From contig JBDTLT010000086.1 in the NCBI GenBank assembly GCA_039934635.1, positions 1 to 20,212 on the forward strand: 20,212 bases of DNA. The letters are read 5' to 3'. Position 1 is the stretch's first letter. The number at the start of each line of letters is the position of its first letter. This DNA is from DATLFA01 sp039934635 (GTDB taxonomy: Bacteria; Actinomycetota; Acidimicrobiia; Acidimicrobiales; WLNW01). The translations under genes were made by a program, and so were the position numbers. Under the pieces are notes generated by a model that had not been told where the DNA came from, made no database searches, and saw only the letters and a list, made by a program, of their open reading frames with translations. Shown here in pieces: positions 1 to 7,461 of this stretch.

Positions 1-598
1 CTCGGCGCAGGTCCATGCCACACGCACCGGTGCCGCGCTTGGCGAGACGGTTGAGCGCCGATCCCAACGAGAAGCCGGCGCCGAGTAGTAGCCCGAGTTG
101 CTCGGCCAAGATCGGGAGCTGCTCGAAGATCTCGCGCTGCCAGCGTGTCGACGCTGCCGAGACTCGTTGCTCGATGACCAGAAATGCAAGCATCGGTGCG
201 CCGAAGATGAGCAAAATGCCGACGCTGGTGGGGAGCTGCAGCGCGGCGGTGACGCCTGTTACCGCGATGAATGTGATGGCCATCCAGCCGACCTGGCGCA
301 CGCGATGTTCGGTGACGTCGATGGCGGCGTGAATGCGCTCGAGGCGCAGCCCGAGTTCTTCGTTGACGCCAAACATTCTGGCCAATCGTTCGCCGATCGC
401 TCGTGACAGCGGGGCGACGACTTCGCGAAATGACGCGACCGACAAGATGCCCGTTCGCGAATTGTTGGCGACCGCGAGCGGCGCGTAGGGCCGGATGCGT
501 TCGATGAGTGATCGCCGTGAGAACCAGTTCAACTCGGACAATACGAGGACGAGGCCGGCGAAGAACGCGATGGCGAGAATGACGACGACGCGGCTCAT
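1..598 (-). CDS. TadC-like type II secretion F-domain membrane protein (partial, 3' end outside window)
   Basis: This is the N-terminal 199 residues of an inner-membrane platform protein of the Tad/Flp pilus; the reading frame is still open at base 1. The start ATG (596-598) overlaps the TGA of the upstream gene as ATGA, which fixes it. The N-terminus has one hydrophobic segment (about residues 4-22), then a basic/amphipathic stretch, then two close hydrophobic segments (about 103-140), followed by the start of the GspF/T2SSF cytoplasmic domain. That domain is marked by the LPILAEQLGLLLGAGFSLG segment, typical of the family. In Tad systems TadB and TadC form the membrane platform on which the TadA ATPase acts. 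Position after a TadB-like gene supports the TadC assignment; the exact TadB/TadC naming is by order only. Flp pilin and minor pilin genes would be expected further left, but are not visible. Confidence 0.85.
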   Translation of the reverse strand, partial: MSRVVVILAIAFFAGLVLVLSELNWFSRRSLIERIRPYAPLAVANNSRTGILSVASFREVVAPLSRAIGERLARMFGVNEELGLRLERIHAAIDVTEHRVRQVGWMAITFIAVTGVTAALQLPTSVGILLIFGAPMLAFLVIEQRVSAASTRWQREIFEQLPILAEQLGLLLGAGFSLGSALNRLAKRGTGACGMDLRR

Positions 599-1482
599 TG
601 GCTGAACGTTCGATTTGTCGTCGGCAGGCGCATGATGCGGCCGGCCCACCACCAACACAGCACGACCATCGCGATGGCGACGCACACGAGCACCTGGCCC
701 GTGGGGGTCTGGTACGCCGAGCGGCCGTTGCCCACCGACATGCCCGCGAGCGCCATGCCGAGGGGGACGATGAGCACGAAGCGCCGGGCAAATCGCGCGC
801 CGGCTTGGCGTGCCCTGGCATCCTTGCGGCTCTGCATGTCTTGACGGCGATCGTCGGCGAGCGATTCGAGACGGTGGTCGACATCGCTGCCGCCGACCTC
901 GTGCGCGATGAGGAGGGTTTCGCAGACCATGTCGGCAGTCGGGTCGGCGAGCTTGGCTTCGAGGAGCGACACGGTACGGCGGAAGTCCGTTGACAAGAGC
1001 CACTCGCGGTGCGCCGCGCTGAAGGCGGGACGCAACTCGGCTGGTGCGTTTTGGCCGACTTCGAATAGTGCCTGTGGTACTGATCGCCCCACGCTCGTGG
1101 TGAGAATGCGAATCTCTTCGATCATGCGTGGCCATGCGTCGATCGCGGCGGCGGCTCTTGCTTCGCGGCGGTGACGGTATGAAGCGACCGGGAACGACAT
1201 CGAGAACAGGCCGAGTGCGATAGCGGGCAAGACGCTGCCGAAGAGGAAGGCGCCGGCTAGTGCTCCGATCGCCGCGAGTGTGGCAAGCACCGCGACGAAC
1301 TCGCGGCGACGGAGATCGGGCAGGCCGGCCTGCACGAGCCATTCGTCGACGGCCAGTCGACGACGCACTCGCGGCGTGGCGCGGCGTGGGCCGAGGCGAC
1401 AGCCACTCCAACCGAAGGACACGGCGGTGTAGAGCAGATGCGCACCCAGCGCGGCGGCGAGGGCGACGACCAACGCGATCAC
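595..1482 (-). CDS. TadB-like type II secretion F-domain membrane protein
   Basis: A 295-residue platform protein of the Tad/Flp pilus assembly machine. A hydrophobic N-terminal segment (about 1-24) is followed by a double hydrophobic hairpin (about 63-98). Next comes a soluble GspF-type helical domain (about 105-225) with the family-like stretch IDAWPRMIEEIRILTTSVGRS and the downstream helix LADPTADMVCETLLIAHEVGG. Two C-terminal membrane segments (about 231-247 and 262-282) close the protein. The start overlaps the stop of the TadA gene (ATGA at 1479-1482), and its own stop overlaps the next start (595-598), so translational coupling is likely. Homology to GspF is read from motif and topology and not from a search. 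The cell location would be the cytoplasmic membrane, contacting the ATPase. Confidence 0.88.
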   Translation of the reverse strand: MIALVVALAAALGAHLLYTAVSFGWSGCRLGPRRATPRVRRRLAVDEWLVQAGLPDLRRREFVAVLATLAAIGALAGAFLFGSVLPAIALGLFSMSFPVASYRHRREARAAAAIDAWPRMIEEIRILTTSVGRSVPQALFEVGQNAPAELRPAFSAAHREWLLSTDFRRTVSLLEAKLADPTADMVCETLLIAHEVGGSDVDHRLESLADDRRQDMQSRKDARARQAGARFARRFVLIVPLGMALAGMSVGNGRSAYQTPTGQVLVCVAIAMVVLCWWWAGRIMRLPTTNRTFSQ

Positions 1483-2792
1483 GGGCGTGACTCGTGCGCT
1501 GCGGGCGTGGCGCCGAGCACCGAGCGAAGGTCGAACCCGGCGTCAGCCAGTGAACGCGTCAGGCGCGAGGGAACATGCCCTGTCCACACCAAGGGTTGGT
1601 CGCTGCTCGCCCGGGCAAACACTTCGGTCGCCGTGAATTGCACGCTGTCGATGCCACCGGCGAGATCTTCGACCGCGACGATCGACGAGACTCTCGGGCC
1701 GGTGGCGGTGCGGGTGCAATGAACGACGACGTCGATCGACTCGGCGACGAGGCTGTTGAGCGCGCTCATCGGAAGTTCGTTGGCCGTATCGGACAGTTGA
1801 CAGATGAAGCGCAGGCGAGTGAGCGCTTGGCGGGCCGAGCCCGCGTGGATGGTGGTGAACCCCTGCACGCCGGACGAGAGCGTCAACAAGAGCGGCAGCG
1901 CTTCACGGTCGCGGACCTCGCCGACGATCGCGACATCGGGTGCCATACGCAGGAATCCTGCGACGAGCTTACGAAGGTCGATGGCCGGACGATCGACGCG
2001 CGCGGCTCGAGTTTGCATGCTCGCGACGTTGGCCAACGGGATGTCGGCTTCGAACACTTCTTCCGCGACGACGACGCGAAGCGCCGGGTCGAGTTCGGCT
2101 GCGCAACACGACAACATCGTCGTCTTGCCCGACCCCGGCGCGCCGGAGAACACGATGGTGCGACGCGCCCGCACGCAGGCGCGCAAGAACGCGGCGGTCC
2201 GCCCGCTGAGCGTGCCGGCATCGACGAGCTCGTCCAGTTCGTGATATTGCATGCCAACGAATTTCCTGATGTTGATCATCAGGTGTCCGCCGCGCGCGAT
2301 GTCGCCGTGCACGATATGTACACGAGCACCGGTGTCGAGCTGCGCGTCTTGCAAGCCTTCGGATGGATCGAGCTTGCGATGCGATCCCGACGCATCGTCG
2401 AGAATCTTGGTCACGGTGCGGGTCACGTGCTCGTCGTCGTGGAACACTTCGTGGTGATAGCCGCTGAGTCCGCGATGCCGCTTTACGAAGATCTGGTCTG
2501 GCGCGTTGACCATGATCTCCCAGACGTCGTCGTCCGCGAGAAGTGGGCCGAGGGGCCCGTAGCCGGTGAGGTTTCGGTAGGCGCGTTCGGCGACGAGTTC
2601 GGGGTTGGTGAGGTCGAATGGTCGTAGGCCGCGGCGATGGTCGGCGTTCCATTGTTCGATCTCCTCGTCGATGAAGGTGCGCATGAGGTGCGCGCCCTCG
2701 TTGGAGGAGACGTCGAGTGCGCTGTGTTTGGCGCGAGCGAGTACGGCTTGTTCGACGACCTCGAGTGGGGAGTGGAGTAGATCGCTGGTCAT
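1479..2792 (-). CDS. tadA: TadA/CpaF-family secretion ATPase
   Basis: A 437-residue hexameric ATPase of the type II/IV secretion superfamily that powers Flp pilus assembly. The N-terminal domain contains the family-typical segment LTGYGPLGPLLADDDVWEIM (about 75-94). The ATPase core has Walker A GAPGSGKT (217-224), the segment VVVAEEVFEADI (250-261) at the Asp-box position, a Walker B region ending in GEVRD (291-295) and a His box GFTTIHAG (311-318). The same frame stays open upstream for 295 more residues, but that part lies inside the tadZ-like gene and is Arg/Pro-rich shadow sequence. The ATG at 2790-2792 overlaps the tadZ-like stop (ATGA), so I use it. Neighbours on both sides are Tad components, and the stop overlaps the tadB-like start. 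Confidence 0.95.
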   Translation of the reverse strand: MTSDLLHSPLEVVEQAVLARAKHSALDVSSNEGAHLMRTFIDEEIEQWNADHRRGLRPFDLTNPELVAERAYRNLTGYGPLGPLLADDDVWEIMVNAPDQIFVKRHRGLSGYHHEVFHDDEHVTRTVTKILDDASGSHRKLDPSEGLQDAQLDTGARVHIVHGDIARGGHLMINIRKFVGMQYHELDELVDAGTLSGRTAAFLRACVRARRTIVFSGAPGSGKTTMLSCCAAELDPALRVVVAEEVFEADIPLANVASMQTRAARVDRPAIDLRKLVAGFLRMAPDVAIVGEVRDREALPLLLTLSSGVQGFTTIHAGSARQALTRLRFICQLSDTANELPMSALNSLVAESIDVVVHCTRTATGPRVSSIVAVEDLAGGIDSVQFTATEVFARASSDQPLVWTGHVPSRLTRSLADAGFDLRSVLGATPAAHESRP

Positions 2793-4090
2793 GCGGTTAG
2801 CCCTTCGGCGGGGCCGGTGTCGCTCGACCATGCGCCGAAGCTGCCGGGCCGTACCAGGGTGGGCTCGGCTTCGGGGGTGTGGTTGCGTGATGTGTGGTCG
2901 AGTGTGTGCGCGACGGCGCGTGCGATCGATGCACAGACCGCGTCGGGGAGCGGGGTGCTGTCGCGCAGGCATTGGTCGATGCGTTTGCGTTCGCTGAGGA
3001 AGATCGGGTTGGCGAGGGTCGGTTCGTCGGCGAGCTCTGCGATGGTACGGGAGATGTCGGCGCGCAGGCGCGGGTTGCGAGGTGCTCGGTTGACAACGGT
3101 GATCATGCGGCGGGGCTCGACGCCGAGGGCGCGGAGCTCGTGTGTCGTTCGAGCGAGCGCACGAATGCCCTTGATGGAGCACGATCCGACGATGACGACC
3201 ACGTCGGCGCGAGTGGCGCTGTGGCGTGCGAGCAGGTTGCGTTCTTCGACATCGAGTGAACCGGTGCCTTCTTCGCCTTCGAGATCGCCTTCGATGTCCG
3301 CGACAACGAAGCGGAACGCCCGTTGCAGGTTGAACAGCGCGGCGGCAAATGCCTTTGGCCGGATGACGGTCCAGTCGCGGTGGCGCCGCAGGCCGACCAG
3401 CAGTGAGTAGCCGCGCCGCTCGTCGTCGAACAGGAAGTCGTGCACGTCGTGCACCGGTGGTGTGCCGGCGCGGTGGGCCTCGACGAGTTCTTGAAGGCCG
3501 GGCGCTACGTCGCCGGCGTCGTGGAGCAATGCTTGATCGGCATCGAGCGCGAGGTCGACGAGCGCGACAAGCCCACGATTGCGCGGATCGCGGGCAACGC
3601 CTTGGGCGATTGCCATCGCGACGGTCGACGTACCGACGCCTCCCGCTCCGGTGACGGCCACGAGATGACCTCGCCACACGTCGCCGCCGGGCACATCGCC
3701 GAGCAGGGCGTGTTCGGCCGCACGTATCGGCGTGCTGTGCGTCTCTAGTGCGTCGAGCAGGTCGTCACGATCGAAGTCGGCGGCCAGCAGCGCTTCGACA
3801 CCGAGCTCTTGCCAGTTGCGCCGCACGCGCCCGTCGTCGACGACGATGACACCCGCGCCGATCGTGCGAGCCCGTTCGACGAGGTCGCGATCGATTGCCG
3901 GCAAACCGGAGTCGATGAGGATCGCAGAAATCGCGCGGCCGCTGTCGAGAACCGACAGCAGTTCTTCCGCCGAGACGCATTTTATGAAGTCGATCGGCGC
4001 GGCTGCGTTGGTGGACCATCGCCCGACCTCGCGAAACCACGTCGACCGAACGTGGGCGAGACCGAGAACGACGAACCGTTCGCGGGTCAT
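2789..4090 (-). CDS. TadZ/CpaE-like ParA/MinD-family protein
   Basis: A 433-residue protein with an N-terminal receiver-like alpha/beta domain (about 1-130) that includes the stretch ISAILIDSGLPAIDRDL. A ParA/MinD-type domain (about 140-400) follows. The P-loop is GAGGVGTST (148-156), and downstream segments include ALVDLALDADQ and VVIVGSCSIKGIRAL. In known Tad systems TadZ/CpaE localises the assembly machinery to the pole. The deviant Walker A signature lysine (KGG) is Ala149 here, and the later lysine position is Thr154. Weak or absent ATP hydrolysis is therefore possible; this is inference. The start ATG overlaps the cpaB-like stop, and the stop overlaps the tadA start. A Pro/Thr-rich C-terminal tail (about 405-433) has no recognised function. 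Confidence 0.88.
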   Translation of the reverse strand: MTRERFVVLGLAHVRSTWFREVGRWSTNAAAPIDFIKCVSAEELLSVLDSGRAISAILIDSGLPAIDRDLVERARTIGAGVIVVDDGRVRRNWQELGVEALLAADFDRDDLLDALETHSTPIRAAEHALLGDVPGGDVWRGHLVAVTGAGGVGTSTVAMAIAQGVARDPRNRGLVALVDLALDADQALLHDAGDVAPGLQELVEAHRAGTPPVHDVHDFLFDDERRGYSLLVGLRRHRDWTVIRPKAFAAALFNLQRAFRFVVADIEGDLEGEEGTGSLDVEERNLLARHSATRADVVVIVGSCSIKGIRALARTTHELRALGVEPRRMITVVNRAPRNPRLRADISRTIAELADEPTLANPIFLSERKRIDQCLRDSTPLPDAVCASIARAVAHTLDHTSRNHTPEAEPTLVRPGSFGAWSSDTGPAEGLTA

Positions 4091-4875
4091 GGGGACTTCG
4101 CCTCCGTGGTCGTCGACACGACGCTGGGCCGGAAGCTGCTCGGCAGTGCCGCGTCGGCCTGAGTGGTGCGCACGATGGTGATGTCGGCCGCCTGGCTGGC
4201 ATGCGCGGTTTCGATGACCATCGAAGGGTCGCTGAGCAGCACGGTGAGGCGGGCACTGCGTTTGGTGCCGATGGTGTCGCCATCGGTGTCGAAGCTGAGC
4301 ACCACGGCTTGTTGCGCGGTCGTCGTGGTGCGGGCGTCGCTGCCCGCGCCGTAGGTGGCCAGCACCGCTACCGTCTCACCGCGACGTAAGTTCTGGGGAA
4401 CGCGATCACGCTCGACAGGGAAGGTCAGCTCGTGGCCAACCAGCACCTGACCATCGACCTTGGTGGCGAGCGCGAGGTCGGCTTCCTGCACCAACTGACC
4501 GGCATTCATCGGCGCCAACGCGACCGCACCGATGACCCGGTCGACCGCGGCGAACGTCTGCTCGGCGACCTGGGTGTCGAGCTCCATAGCCCGGGTCTCG
4601 ACGTCGCTCGCTTTGATGCGTGCCCCCGGCGCCACTGCAGAAGCCATGACCACGTAGCGGGTGGTCGGAGCGCCGTTCCCTTGACGACTCATGGCGAACG
4701 CACCGACCGCGGCGAGCGTGACCAGCAGAGCGCCGACGACCGCACGACTCGACGGGAGTGCACGGTGTGGGCGAATGGTGCGCCCGCCCGGACTACCGGG
4801 GCGACGGCCGGGGGCTCCGCCGGTTGCCGCCGTCGATTCTGCGGGGCCACGGCTCGGTGCCGTCGTGGTGGTCAT
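4087..4875 (-). CDS. RcpC/CpaB-like SAF-domain pilus assembly protein
   Basis: A 262-residue protein, apparently the first gene of the Tad operon. A Pro/Arg/Gly-rich cytoplasmic N-terminus (1-40) precedes one membrane segment (about 44-63). An extracytoplasmic SAF-type domain (about 73-135) follows, with the family-like order RYVVMASAVAPGARIKASDV, then IGAVALAPMNAGQLV. The region after that (150-250) is beta-rich, as in RcpC/CpaB proteins. In Tad systems this family acts in the envelope at the pilus exit pathway. The start ATG (4873-4875) has a purine-rich stretch, GGAAGG, about 12 bases upstream on the minus strand, so this gene looks leadered, unlike several neighbours. The stop overlaps the tadZ-like start. 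Confidence 0.85.
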   Translation of the reverse strand: MTTTTAPSRGPAESTAATGGAPGRRPGSPGGRTIRPHRALPSSRAVVGALLVTLAAVGAFAMSRQGNGAPTTRYVVMASAVAPGARIKASDVETRAMELDTQVAEQTFAAVDRVIGAVALAPMNAGQLVQEADLALATKVDGQVLVGHELTFPVERDRVPQNLRRGETVAVLATYGAGSDARTTTTAQQAVVLSFDTDGDTIGTKRSARLTVLLSDPSMVIETAHASQAADITIVRTTQADAALPSSFRPSVVSTTTEAKSP

Positions 4876-4898
4876 TCGCCCGTACCGCCTTCCAGTGG

Positions 4899-5012
4899 TC
4901 TTAGGTGGATCTACGAGACTTTACGTCCAATTAGTGTATTTCCACCCCTTTCAGTCCTATTTGACTACTTTTCAATAAATTCCCTAAGAAGCCAAACTTG
5001 CGCTCTTAGGTG
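4899..5012. promoter_or_regulatory. Three copies of a TCTTAGG heptamer between the Tad operon and the HTH gene
   Basis: TCTTAGGTG occurs at 4899-4907 and again at 5004-5012. The inverted heptamer CCTAAGA lies at 4983-4989. The last two copies form a perfect 7-bp inverted repeat with a 14-bp spacer, just upstream of the HTH gene's proposed -10 box. The first copy sits in the Tad 5' leader. The layout would suit an operator read by a dimer, and the adjacent HTH protein is an obvious candidate; this is inference. Confidence 0.4.
4918..4923 (-). promoter_or_regulatory. Candidate -10 box of the Tad operon
   Basis: On the minus strand this reads TAAAGT, a TANNNT-type hexamer about 42 bases before the cpaB-like start. 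A second candidate, TACACT, lies at 4933-4938. No convincing -35 hexamer is visible at 16-18 bases from either, so which one is used is open. Confidence 0.25.
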
Positions 5013-5017
5013 CGCTA

Positions 5018-5023
5018 TAGGCT
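5018..5023 (+). promoter_or_regulatory. -10 box of a leaderless promoter for the HTH gene
   Basis: TAGGCT fits the actinobacterial TANNNT -10 pattern. Seven bases separate it from the ATG at 5031, and no Shine-Dalgarno sequence precedes that ATG. This supports 5031 over the in-frame GTG at 5010 and the ATG at 5055. Confidence 0.5.
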
Positions 5024-5030
5024 CGTTTTC

Positions 5031-5273
5031 ATGTCAGTGGACGAAGTTCAGTGGATGAGCACGGCTGAGGCGGCTCGACGGCTCGGGATCACCCCGCGCA
5101 CGCTGTACCGCTTCATCGACGAAGGTCAGTTGCCGGCGTACCGGTTCGGGCGGGTCATCCGCCTCAAGCGGCTCGAAGTCGACAGCTTCATCGAGTCGTG
5201 TCGCATCGAGCCCGGCACCCTCGAGCATCTCTATCCAGAGACGATGGTTCGAGCCGCCGCCGAAGACGAATAG
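5031..5273 (+). CDS. Small excisionase-family (MerR-like HTH_17) DNA-binding protein
   Basis: An 80-residue protein. Residues about 8-57 form a winged helix-turn-helix of the excisionase/BldC type: MSTAEAARRLGITPRTLYRF is the HTH, and the IDEGQLPAYRFGRVIRLKRLEV segment is the wing and following helix start. A short acidic C-terminus includes the segment RIEPGTLEHLYPE. Proteins of this fold bind DNA as small transcriptional regulators or as recombination directionality factors. No recombinase lies nearby here, so a regulator is more likely. The start at 5031 is chosen because a TANNNT box ends 7 bases before it. The gene diverges from the Tad operon across a region with repeated TCTTAGG heptamers, so regulation of the pilus genes, itself, or both is plausible but unproven. 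Confidence 0.8.
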   Translation: MSVDEVQWMSTAEAARRLGITPRTLYRFIDEGQLPAYRFGRVIRLKRLEVDSFIESCRIEPGTLEHLYPETMVRAAAEDE

Positions 5274-5309
5274 CGCGCCGGTACTTTTCCACGCGCCCCA
5301 GTGGCGGCG

Positions 5310-5939
5310 TCAGCCGTCGAGAGCGACCATCGTGTGGTCGCCGACCGGTAGATAACTCGTCGATGACGGCGTCCCGTCAACCCGCAGGTGCACGAAACCC
5401 CGGCTGACGCCCACCAGCTGCCCGGTGATCGACGTGCGGTCGGTCAAGTGCCAGGTCAGCGTCGGTTTTTCTACGGCCAGCTCGGCCAGCAATTCTCGCA
5501 GCGTCGTGTGGTTTTCCGTGGACGCGCGACCGACGGGGCCACGGGCACCCGGCCCGAGATGGATCGCCGAGATCGCCGCGATGGCCAACACGACATGGCC
5601 GCCGGCGGTGGTGGCGACGGTGACGAAGTCACTGCCGACTGCGACGATCGTGCCCTGCAATCGCCGGCCGATGTGGGTGTCGATGACGGTCATCGCCGTG
5701 GTCTCGGCGAGGTCGCACATGAGGCCCGGCCACGTGCCCTCCTCCGTCGCGATCTGATGCTGCCAGCGGGTGCGCGACCGTGAACGGGCCGCGTGCTCGA
5801 CCGCGCCTTCGCCGACGAAGCGCACGAGAGCGGCCATCGGATCGGGGTTGCGCCGGTGGGCCGACCGCGGCGCCGACAGGTCGCCTTTGCGGGCGCGTGC
5901 TCGGGTCGGATCGAAAGAGTCGTCTCCGCCAGGTCGCAT
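5310..5939 (-). CDS. Unrecognised protein with two Sm-like beta-rich halves
   Basis: A 209-residue protein I cannot assign to a named family. Residues 1-60 are Arg-rich and low in order. The segment EEGTWPGLMCDLAET (67-80) leads into a beta-rich unit at about 84-128 with the pattern RRLQGTIVAVGSDFVTVAT and a following strand VVLAIAAISAIHL. This resembles an Sm/LSm-type small barrel. A second unit (about 160-207) follows the same order: LTDRTSITGQLVGVSRGFVH, then SYLPVGDHTMVAL. RNA binding would be a natural guess from fold and from the neighbouring RNA-processing genes, but nothing proves it. The start at 5939 is supported by TAGCGT ending 8 bases upstream. It is divergent from phoH (23 bases between starts) and convergent with the HTH gene. 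An internal Met at residue 35 is an alternative start. Confidence 0.7.
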   Translation of the reverse strand: MRPGGDDSFDPTRARARKGDLSAPRSAHRRNPDPMAALVRFVGEGAVEHAARSRSRTRWQHQIATEEGTWPGLMCDLAETTAMTVIDTHIGRRLQGTIVAVGSDFVTVATTAGGHVVLAIAAISAIHLGPGARGPVGRASTENHTTLRELLAELAVEKPTLTWHLTDRTSITGQLVGVSRGFVHLRVDGTPSSTSYLPVGDHTMVALDG

Positions 5940-5946
5940 TTACCAA

Positions 5947-5952
5947 TACGCT
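5947..5952 (+). promoter_or_regulatory. Candidate -10 box for phoH
   Basis: TACGCT fits TANNNT and ends 10 bases before the phoH ATG at 5963, giving a very short leader. It overlaps the minus-strand box of the divergent gene almost completely, so the two promoters would compete. Confidence 0.35.
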
Positions 5953-5953
5953 A
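5948..5953 (-). promoter_or_regulatory. -10 box of a leaderless promoter for the Sm-like protein gene
   Basis: On the minus strand TAGCGT is followed by 8 bases and then the ATG at 5939. The hexamer is identical to the uppS box. The plus-strand reading of the overlapping bases 5947-5952 is TACGCT, which could serve phoH. Confidence 0.45.
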
Positions 5954-5962
5954 TGGGCGAAC

Positions 5963-6961
5963 ATGCCGCAAACGTCAGTGAAGATAAGCGTCCCGGGTAA
6001 CCACCTCATGACCGCGCTCCTCGGCCCCCGGGACGAATTGCTGCGCCAGATCGAGGGTGCCTTCCACAACTCCGACATCCACGTGCGGGGCAACGAGGTC
6101 ACTATCGATGGCCCCGATGCCGAGCTCGTGGGCAAGGTTTTCGAAGAGCTGGTCGTACTCGTACAGCAAGGCCACGCCCTCGACGCGCGCACCGTCGGTC
6201 GCGCCATCGACATGGTGCGCGACGACGAGCGGCCGTCCGAAGTGCTCAGCACGCAGATCCTCAAGTCGACGCGCGGCGCGCCGGTGCGACCGAAGTCGAG
6301 CGGACAAAAGCGCTACGTCGATGCGATCGCGGCCAACGTCGTCACGTTCGCCATCGGGCCTGCGGGCACGGGCAAGAGTTGGCTCGCGGTTGCGATGGCC
6401 GTGCGCGCGTTGCAAGCCAAACAAGTCGAGCGCATCATCCTCACGCGACCCGCGGTCGAAGCCGGCGAACGTCTCGGCTTCTTGCCCGGCGACATGATGG
6501 CCAAGGTCGATCCGTATCTGCGCCCGTTGTACGACGCGCTCTACGACATGGTCGACGCCGAAGGTGTTGCCCGTTTGCTCGAGACCGGCAAGGTCGAGGT
6601 CGCCCCGTTGGCGTTCATGCGTGGTCGAACGCTCAACAACAGTTTCATCATCCTCGACGAAGCACAGAACACGACGCCCGAGCAGATGAAGATGTTCTTG
6701 ACCCGCATCGGCTTTGGGTCGAAGGCCGTCATCACCGGCGACCGCACCCAGGCCGACGTCCCCGGTGGGCGCAGCGGGCTCGAGGGTATCGAGCCGTTAC
6801 TCGACGGCATCGATGATCTGGCGTTCGTGCATCTCAACAGCCGTGACGTCGTACGCCATCGCATCGTGCAGGACATCGTCGACGCCTACTCGCGCTTCGA
6901 CGAGGCCAAGGCCGCCGAGGCGACGGCGCGCAGTGGGCGCCGCAGCCGATCCCAGTCATGA
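5963..6961 (+). CDS. phoH: PhoH-like P-loop NTPase
   Basis: A 332-residue PhoH/PhoL-type protein. An N-terminal small domain (about 1-100) begins with the family-typical KISVPGNHLMTALLG. The P-loop domain (about 112-320) carries Walker A GPAGTGKS (132-139), TRPAVEAGERLGFLPGDM (161-178), Walker B FIILDEAQNTT (228-238) and GDRTQ (259-263). PhoH proteins are cytoplasmic ATPases repeatedly linked to RNA metabolism and YbeY; the substrate is not settled. The frame is open for 61 more codons upstream, but that part is antisense to the preceding gene and unlike PhoH, whereas the ATG at 5963 begins right at the conserved N-terminus. The stop overlaps the ybeY start (ATGA). It leads a coupled phoH-ybeY-corC-era run. 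Confidence 0.95.
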   Translation: MPQTSVKISVPGNHLMTALLGPRDELLRQIEGAFHNSDIHVRGNEVTIDGPDAELVGKVFEELVVLVQQGHALDARTVGRAIDMVRDDERPSEVLSTQILKSTRGAPVRPKSSGQKRYVDAIAANVVTFAIGPAGTGKSWLAVAMAVRALQAKQVERIILTRPAVEAGERLGFLPGDMMAKVDPYLRPLYDALYDMVDAEGVARLLETGKVEVAPLAFMRGRTLNNSFIILDEAQNTTPEQMKMFLTRIGFGSKAVITGDRTQADVPGGRSGLEGIEPLLDGIDDLAFVHLNSRDVVRHRIVQDIVDAYSRFDEAKAAEATARSGRRSRSQS

Positions 6962-7461
6962 CCGCAGCGCAACCCGAGTCTCTCTCGGTCGCTGCCGTCG
7001 ACGAGCAATCGGTGGCGATCGATGCGCCGCGTTGGGTCGCGCTCGCGACTGCCGTGTTGCGCGACGAGGGCGTCACCGGCCCGGCCGAGTTGGCGCTGTG
7101 GTTCGTCGACGAAGAAGAGATTGCGGTGCTCAACGAACAGCACATGGGTGAGCAGGGGCCGACCGACGTGTTGTCGTTCCCGCTCGATGACTCCGACGAC
7201 GAACCGTTCGCCGAGGGCATGCCGTTGTTGCTCGGTGACATCTTCATCTGCCCCGCAGTAGCTGGGCGCAACGCCCCCGATCACCCCGGCACGCACGCGC
7301 CGGTGCACCACGGGACCATGGAGGACGAACTCGCGCTACTCGTCGTGCACGGTGTGTTGCACATCCTCGGCTACGACCACGCCGAGCCCGACGAAGAAGC
7401 GGCGATGCAAGCGCGTGAACGAGCGCTGTTGACCGCGCATCATCAAAGCGCCGAATCGTGA
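6958..7461 (+). CDS. ybeY: Endoribonuclease YbeY
   Basis: A 167-residue zinc-dependent single-strand endoribonuclease involved in 16S rRNA maturation and ribosome quality control. The zinc motif HGVLHILGYDH (131-141) is complete, with His131, His135 and His141. Upstream elements match the family: the strand ELALWFVDEEEIAVLNEQHM (44-63), the TDVLSFPL segment (69-76) and LLLGDIFICPAVA (90-102). An insertion of about 15 residues rich in Asp, His and Pro separates the GDI strand from the catalytic helix. The start ATG overlaps the phoH stop. The stop overlaps the GTG start of the next gene. PhoH-YbeY neighbourhood is widespread in bacteria and supports a joint role in RNA processing. Confidence 0.96.
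   Translation: MTAAQPESLSVAAVDEQSVAIDAPRWVALATAVLRDEGVTGPAELALWFVDEEEIAVLNEQHMGEQGPTDVLSFPLDDSDDEPFAEGMPLLLGDIFICPAVAGRNAPDHPGTHAPVHHGTMEDELALLVVHGVLHILGYDHAEPDEEAAMQARERALLTAHHQSAES

Noticed and set aside
15..406. Short plus-strand open frames at the left edge
   Set aside because: They lie opposite the continuous minus-strand TadC-like frame, which has membrane segments and a GspF motif.
2793..3677. A 295-codon upstream extension of the tadA frame
   Set aside because: It lies within the tadZ-like gene in another frame and reads as Arg/Pro-rich shadow sequence. The ATGA overlap at 2789-2792 gives a normal TadA length.
5780..5962. A 61-codon N-terminal extension of phoH
   Set aside because: It is antisense to the Sm-like gene and unlike PhoH N-termini; the conserved start KISVPGNHLM follows directly after the ATG at 5963.
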